Assembly: GCA_947446815.1 (NCBI GenBank) | Contig: CANFGT010000001.1 | Location: forward strand, 124,001 to 188,000 | Direction of reading: 5' to 3' | Source: Acidimicrobiaceae bacterium | Lineage (GTDB): Bacteria > Actinomycetota > Acidimicrobiia > Acidimicrobiales > Ilumatobacteraceae | Length of the DNA stretch: 64,000 bases | Shown here: one piece after another, positions 60,404 to 64,000 of the stretch | Layout: the number at the start of each line of letters is the position of its first letter | Numbering within the stretch: the first letter of the stretch is position 1 | Program-made: the position numbers and the translations under genes | The notes under the pieces: generated by a model | Seen by the model: the letters and a program-made list of their open reading frames with translations, nothing else | What the model was told of the DNA's origin: nothing | Databases searched by the model: none

Positions 60404-63400
60404 GTGATTCGTGAGACCCCCGCACCCCAATATGCAGAACTGCATTGCCGGTCGAACTTTTCATTTCTTGAAGGCGCAGCTCATCCGGAAGAGCTAGCCG
60501 AGGTCGCATCGTCGCTTGGGTTGGGTGCATTGGCGATTACGGATCGCAATGGTTTGTACGGCATCGTGCGCTTTGCGGAAGCAGCACGAGCAATGCAATT
60601 GCCCACGGTGTTTGGTGTGGAACTGGATATGGGTGCCTTTGGCGAAGTGGTGTTGTTGTCGCGTGGCGCCGCAGGATACGCACGTATGGCGCGCGCGATT
60701 AGTGAAGGCCAGATGGCGGGCAGCAAAGGTGCGCCCGTGTTCAGCGTGTGCGCTGTTGCCAACACTGTGCAACAGCAATGCATGGTTCTCACGGGCGGCA
60801 ACAACGGCGCGGTGGTGCGTGCATTGGTGCAACATGGCCCTGCTGCGGCAGAACATGTCACGCGTCAGCTCATGGAAGCATTCGGTGCGCACAACGTGTT
60901 GATGGAACTGTGGGATCACGGTGACCCTATTGATGCCGTGCGTAACGATCAGTTGATGCACATTGCAGCGCGTCTTGATGTGGAATGTGTGGCCACCAAC
61001 AACGTGTCGTATGCGGTGCCATCGCAGCATCGTTTAGCAACAGCAATGGCTGCGGTGCGCAATCGATGTGACCTCAACGAAATTGATCACTTGTTACCGC
61101 CTGCTGCCACGGCGTATTTGCGTTCAGCTGTAGAAATGGAACGTCGCTTTGCCCGGTACCCCGGTGTGGTGCAACGCGCCGCAGATATTGCGCGTGAGAT
61201 TGCGTTCGACTTGTCATTGGTGGCTCCACAGCTGCCGCCGTTTCCGTGCCCTGATGGGCTGAACGAAATGGAGTTTCTTCGGCGACTTGTCACGAAAGGC
61301 GCAGAGCATCGTTACGGCATAAAGCCTGATGATGGTGAAGACCTCTCGTTACGTGCACGTGCATGGCACACCATTGAACATGAACTTGCCATCATCGAAA
61401 CGCTCGGTTTTGCTGGGTATTTCTTGGTGGTGTGGGACATCGTGCGCTTCTGCGAAGAGAAGGGTATTTTGTGCCAAGGCCGTGGCAGTGCGGCCAACAG
61501 TGCGGTGTGCTACTCGCTGGGCATCACTAAAGCCGATGCCGTGTCGCTCGGTTTGCTGTTTGAACGTTTCTTGTCGCCCGAACGTGACGGACCACCCGAT
61601 ATCGATATCGACATTGAAAGTGGTCGCCGCGAAGAAGTGATCCAGTACGTGTTTCAACGACACGGTCGTTTGCACGCGGCGCAAGTAGCCAACGTGATTA
61701 CATACCGGTCTCGTTCTGCGGTGCGTGACATGGCACGTGCGCTGGGGTACGCACCTGCACAACAAGATTCCTGGAGCAAACAAGTCGATGCGTGGGGCAG
61801 TGTGGCGGTTACTGCAACGCAACGTGAACACGACATTGAACCCATGGTGTTAGAGATGGCGGCTGAAGTGGAGAACATGCCACGCCACTTGGGCATTCAC
61901 TCTGGCGGCATGGTGATGTGCGACCGGCCGATTGTCGAAGTGTGCCCCGTGGAGTGGGCACGCATGGAGAACCGCAGTGTGTTGCAGTGGGATAAAGACG
62001 ATTGCGCGGCCATCGGTCTCGTCAAGTTTGATCTCTTGGGTCTTGGCATGTTGTCGGCGCTATCGAATGCAGTGTCGCTGATCTCTGAACATCGCGGATA
62101 TGAATTAGACCTCGCCACGATTCCGCAAGAAGACGATGTGTACACGATGCTGTGTCGCGCCGACACCGTCGGTGTGTTTCAGGTGGAATCACGTGCGCAG
62201 ATGTCCACGTTGCCACGATTAAAGCCACGTCGGTTCTACGACCTCGTCGTGGAGATTGCGCTCATTCGTCCTGGCCCTATTCAGGGTGGCTCGGTGCATC
62301 CATACATTCGTCGCCGTAATGGTGAAGAGCCCATTACATATCTGCATCCGTTGTTAGAGAACTCGTTGGCCAAAACATTGGGTGTGCCGCTGTTTCAAGA
62401 ACAACTCATGCAAATGGCGATTGACGTTGCAGGTTTCACCGCCAACGAAGCAGACCAACTGCGTCAAGCGATGGGCTCCAAGCGTTCTGCGGCGCGCATG
62501 CAGCGACTGAAAGAACGTTTGTATGCGGGCATGGCTGCACGTGGCATCACGGGTGCAATCGCCGATGAGATCTTCGACAAGATGGCTGCGTTTGCTCATT
62601 ACGGCTTTCCCGAAAGCCACTCAGTCAGCTTTGCGTATCTCGTGTATTCGTCGTCGTATATCAAGCTGCATGAACCCGCAGTATTTTGCGCTGCGTTGTT
62701 GAATGCACAACCGATGGGCTTTTGGTCGCCACACACGTTGGTGCAAGATGCGCGTCGCCATGGTGTGGTGGTGCACACGCCCGATATCAACGCTTCGGCA
62801 GATATCGCCACGTTGGAACCATGTGCAGATTCATTCGGCGACCTCGCCGTTCGTCTCGGTGTCGGTTCTGTGCGTGGTCTGGGGTCGGAAGTCGCACGTC
62901 TGGTATCCGAAGGTCGTCCGTACGAATCGTTAGAAGATCTCGCGCGTCGTGTTCCGCAGTTGTCGCGCAAACAGATGGAAGCAATGGCAACAGCAGGCGC
63001 CTTCACGAATAGTTTTGGCGATGATCGTCGACACACATTGTGGGAGGCCGGTGCGCACGGCAACAACGGCGAACACTTGCACGGCATGTTGGGTCTGAAC
63101 TCTCGCCCCACGTTGCCTGGCATGGAACCCATTGAAGAAGCAATCGCCGACTTGTGGGCCACGGGTATTTCTCCTGATGGTCACCCCACGGTGTTTTTAC
63201 GTGAACAGTTAGCTGCAAAGGGTGTGCGCACGGCCGATGAGTTGGCGCAAGTGCCACATAAAGACCGGGTGATGGTGGCCGGTGTTGTCACGCACCGACA
63301 ACGCCCCATGACGGCCAAGGGTGCAACGTTCATCAGCTTGGAAGATGAAACAGGGCTCATCAATGTGGTGTGTTCTAAAGGATGTTGGGCTCGGTATCGC

Positions 63401-63535
63401 GCAGTGGCCCGTGATGCATCGGCGTTGTTGATCCGTGGGCGAGTGGAAAGCGCAAATGGCGCCATCAATGTGTTGGCTGAACAGATCTTGCCGTTGTTTA
63501 CGCCGGCAGCTGTTCCCAGCCGCGACTTCCGTTAA
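60404..63535 (+). CDS. dnaE2: Error-prone DNA polymerase DnaE2
   Basis: 1043 residues from GTG 60404. The PHP domain starts AELHCRSNFSFLEGAAHPEEL. The polymerase core has GRGSAANSAVCYSLGITKADAVSLGLLFERFLSPERDGPPDIDIDIESGRREEVIQYV with the catalytic Asp pair (about 399-404). The thumb/OB end has HRQRPMTAKGATFISLEDETGLINVV. DnaE2 does SOS mutagenesis with ImuA' and ImuB, with a length usual for the family (about 1040-1080). It has its own SOS box. Confidence 0.95.
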   Translation: MIRETPAPQYAELHCRSNFSFLEGAAHPEELAEVASSLGLGALAITDRNGLYGIVRFAEAARAMQLPTVFGVELDMGAFGEVVLLSRGAAGYARMARAISEGQMAGSKGAPVFSVCAVANTVQQQCMVLTGGNNGAVVRALVQHGPAAAEHVTRQLMEAFGAHNVLMELWDHGDPIDAVRNDQLMHIAARLDVECVATNNVSYAVPSQHRLATAMAAVRNRCDLNEIDHLLPPAATAYLRSAVEMERRFARYPGVVQRAADIAREIAFDLSLVAPQLPPFPCPDGLNEMEFLRRLVTKGAEHRYGIKPDDGEDLSLRARAWHTIEHELAIIETLGFAGYFLVVWDIVRFCEEKGILCQGRGSAANSAVCYSLGITKADAVSLGLLFERFLSPERDGPPDIDIDIESGRREEVIQYVFQRHGRLHAAQVANVITYRSRSAVRDMARALGYAPAQQDSWSKQVDAWGSVAVTATQREHDIEPMVLEMAAEVENMPRHLGIHSGGMVMCDRPIVEVCPVEWARMENRSVLQWDKDDCAAIGLVKFDLLGLGMLSALSNAVSLISEHRGYELDLATIPQEDDVYTMLCRADTVGVFQVESRAQMSTLPRLKPRRFYDLVVEIALIRPGPIQGGSVHPYIRRRNGEEPITYLHPLLENSLAKTLGVPLFQEQLMQMAIDVAGFTANEADQLRQAMGSKRSAARMQRLKERLYAGMAARGITGAIADEIFDKMAAFAHYGFPESHSVSFAYLVYSSSYIKLHEPAVFCAALLNAQPMGFWSPHTLVQDARRHGVVVHTPDINASADIATLEPCADSFGDLAVRLGVGSVRGLGSEVARLVSEGRPYESLEDLARRVPQLSRKQMEAMATAGAFTNSFGDDRRHTLWEAGAHGNNGEHLHGMLGLNSRPTLPGMEPIEEAIADLWATGISPDGHPTVFLREQLAAKGVRTADELAQVPHKDRVMVAGVVTHRQRPMTAKGATFISLEDETGLINVVCSKGCWARYRAVARDASALLIRGRVESANGAINVLAEQILPLFTPAAVPSRDFR

Positions 63536-63558
63536 TCGCAGTTACTCACTGCGGGCAA

Positions 63559-64000
63559 CTAGCTGCTGTGTTCAATCTCAAACGGCACAGAAGGAATTCC
63601 ATCATTCACGATGAGATGCAAGAACGATGCAATGTCGCGCGGAGTGAATTTGTCGTCGCCGTCATAAGCAAGCAAGTCTGCAATGCTCCACCAGCGATGC
63701 TCATGAAGATTCTCGGCACGCAATTGTTCTTCAGTGAACGACGGTGCAGGGGTAAAGCGTTCCGTGCGCACCATGTACACCGTTTCAGTTTGGCCACGCC
63801 ATTCCACGCCATTGGTATCAATGAGCTGAAAGTGGTGTGTTCTGTTCCATACCGGTGCGCCGATTGTTGCCCCCACTAAGCCTGTTTCTTCTAACAGTTC
63901 ACGATGCAAGGCAGCCATGTGGTCTTCGCCTTCATCGATGCCACCGCCAGGTAGCACCCAAAATGCTCCGTGCTCGAAAACTAAGCGCACCATCAACACG
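63559..64000 (-). CDS. Nudix hydrolase, 5' end beyond the window
   Basis: At least 147 codons, open to the right edge, so the N-terminus is missing. LPGGGIDEGEDHMAALHRELLEETGL is the Nudix box. ENLHEHRWWSIADLLAYD is a typical ending part. It probably hydrolyses a nucleoside diphosphate derivative. It is convergent with dnaE2. Confidence 0.85.
   Translation of the reverse strand, partial: VLMVRLVFEHGAFWVLPGGGIDEGEDHMAALHRELLEETGLVGATIGAPVWNRTHHFQLIDTNGVEWRGQTETVYMVRTERFTPAPSFTEEQLRAENLHEHRWWSIADLLAYDGDDKFTPRDIASFLHLIVNDGIPSVPFEIEHSS

Overview
The window looks like a stretch of chromosome from a moderate-GC actinobacterium, most likely of the Acidimicrobiia (for example a freshwater or marine relative of Ilumatobacter). 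This rests on the gene content seen here: F420-linked enzymes plus a CofC/FbiD-type F420 synthesis gene, PafB/PafC, an imuA'-imuB-dnaE2 mutasome, a bL37-type micro-ribosomal protein, a lysine/alanine-rich HU partner, and Thr-rich linkers on exported proteins. The taxon is an inference; no rRNA gene is present. About 69 protein genes and one tRNA gene (Leu-UAA) fill the window. No transposase, phage gene, CRISPR array or rRNA was seen.

Layout: 1-8 kb holds F420-type and flavin oxidoreductases, an SDR, an MFS exporter, MscL, an SGNH-like lipoprotein and an ABC-F ATPase. 8-14 kb holds class I fumarase, HrpB helicase, a thioredoxin-fold protein, a PNPOx-like protein and a dienelactone hydrolase. 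14.0-15.0 kb is a compact XRE/nucleotidyltransferase pair with a strong operator. 15-21.5 kb carries three or four steps that fit the late ethylmalonyl-CoA pathway (two malyl-CoA lyase family genes, a long acyl-CoA dehydrogenase like methylsuccinyl-CoA dehydrogenase, and nearby a MaoC hydratase). 21.5-31 kb is housekeeping and accessory material: MutY, hydrolases, oligopeptidase B, a ferredoxin, two HxlR-like regulators, a secreted HNH lipoprotein, bL37 and a PD-(D/E)XK nuclease. 31.4-34.3 kb is a small module of SipW-type signal peptidase, its TasA-like substrate and a two-component pair, next to tRNA-Leu. 34.4-46 kb holds an OSBS/N-succinylamino-acid racemase with an M20 hydrolase, ArgG, a GT2, an L,D-transpeptidase, BioY, Pgi, PafBC and a DEDDh exonuclease. 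46-57 kb holds PhoH-PIN, HU with a separate H1-like partner, CofC, GpsA, MOSC, RNase HII and an acyl-CoA dehydrogenase. 57-64 kb is the DNA-damage mutagenesis cassette with two Nudix genes.

The most general regulatory signal is leaderless transcription. For at least 26 genes a TAnnnT -10 hexamer ends 6 or 7 nt before the start codon, with no room for a ribosome binding site. This signal was used to choose many starts. The two SOS boxes (CGAAC-N4-GTTCG) upstream of imuA' and dnaE2 sit in exactly the same geometry: box, 1 nt, -10, 6 nt, GTG.

The best candidates for something new or under-described are the SipW/TasA-like module with its own sensor kinase, regulator and inverted-repeat operator; the split HupB (HU and H1-like tail as separate genes); the XRE/NTase pair with a perfect operator over its -35; and the uniform leaderless promoter architecture.
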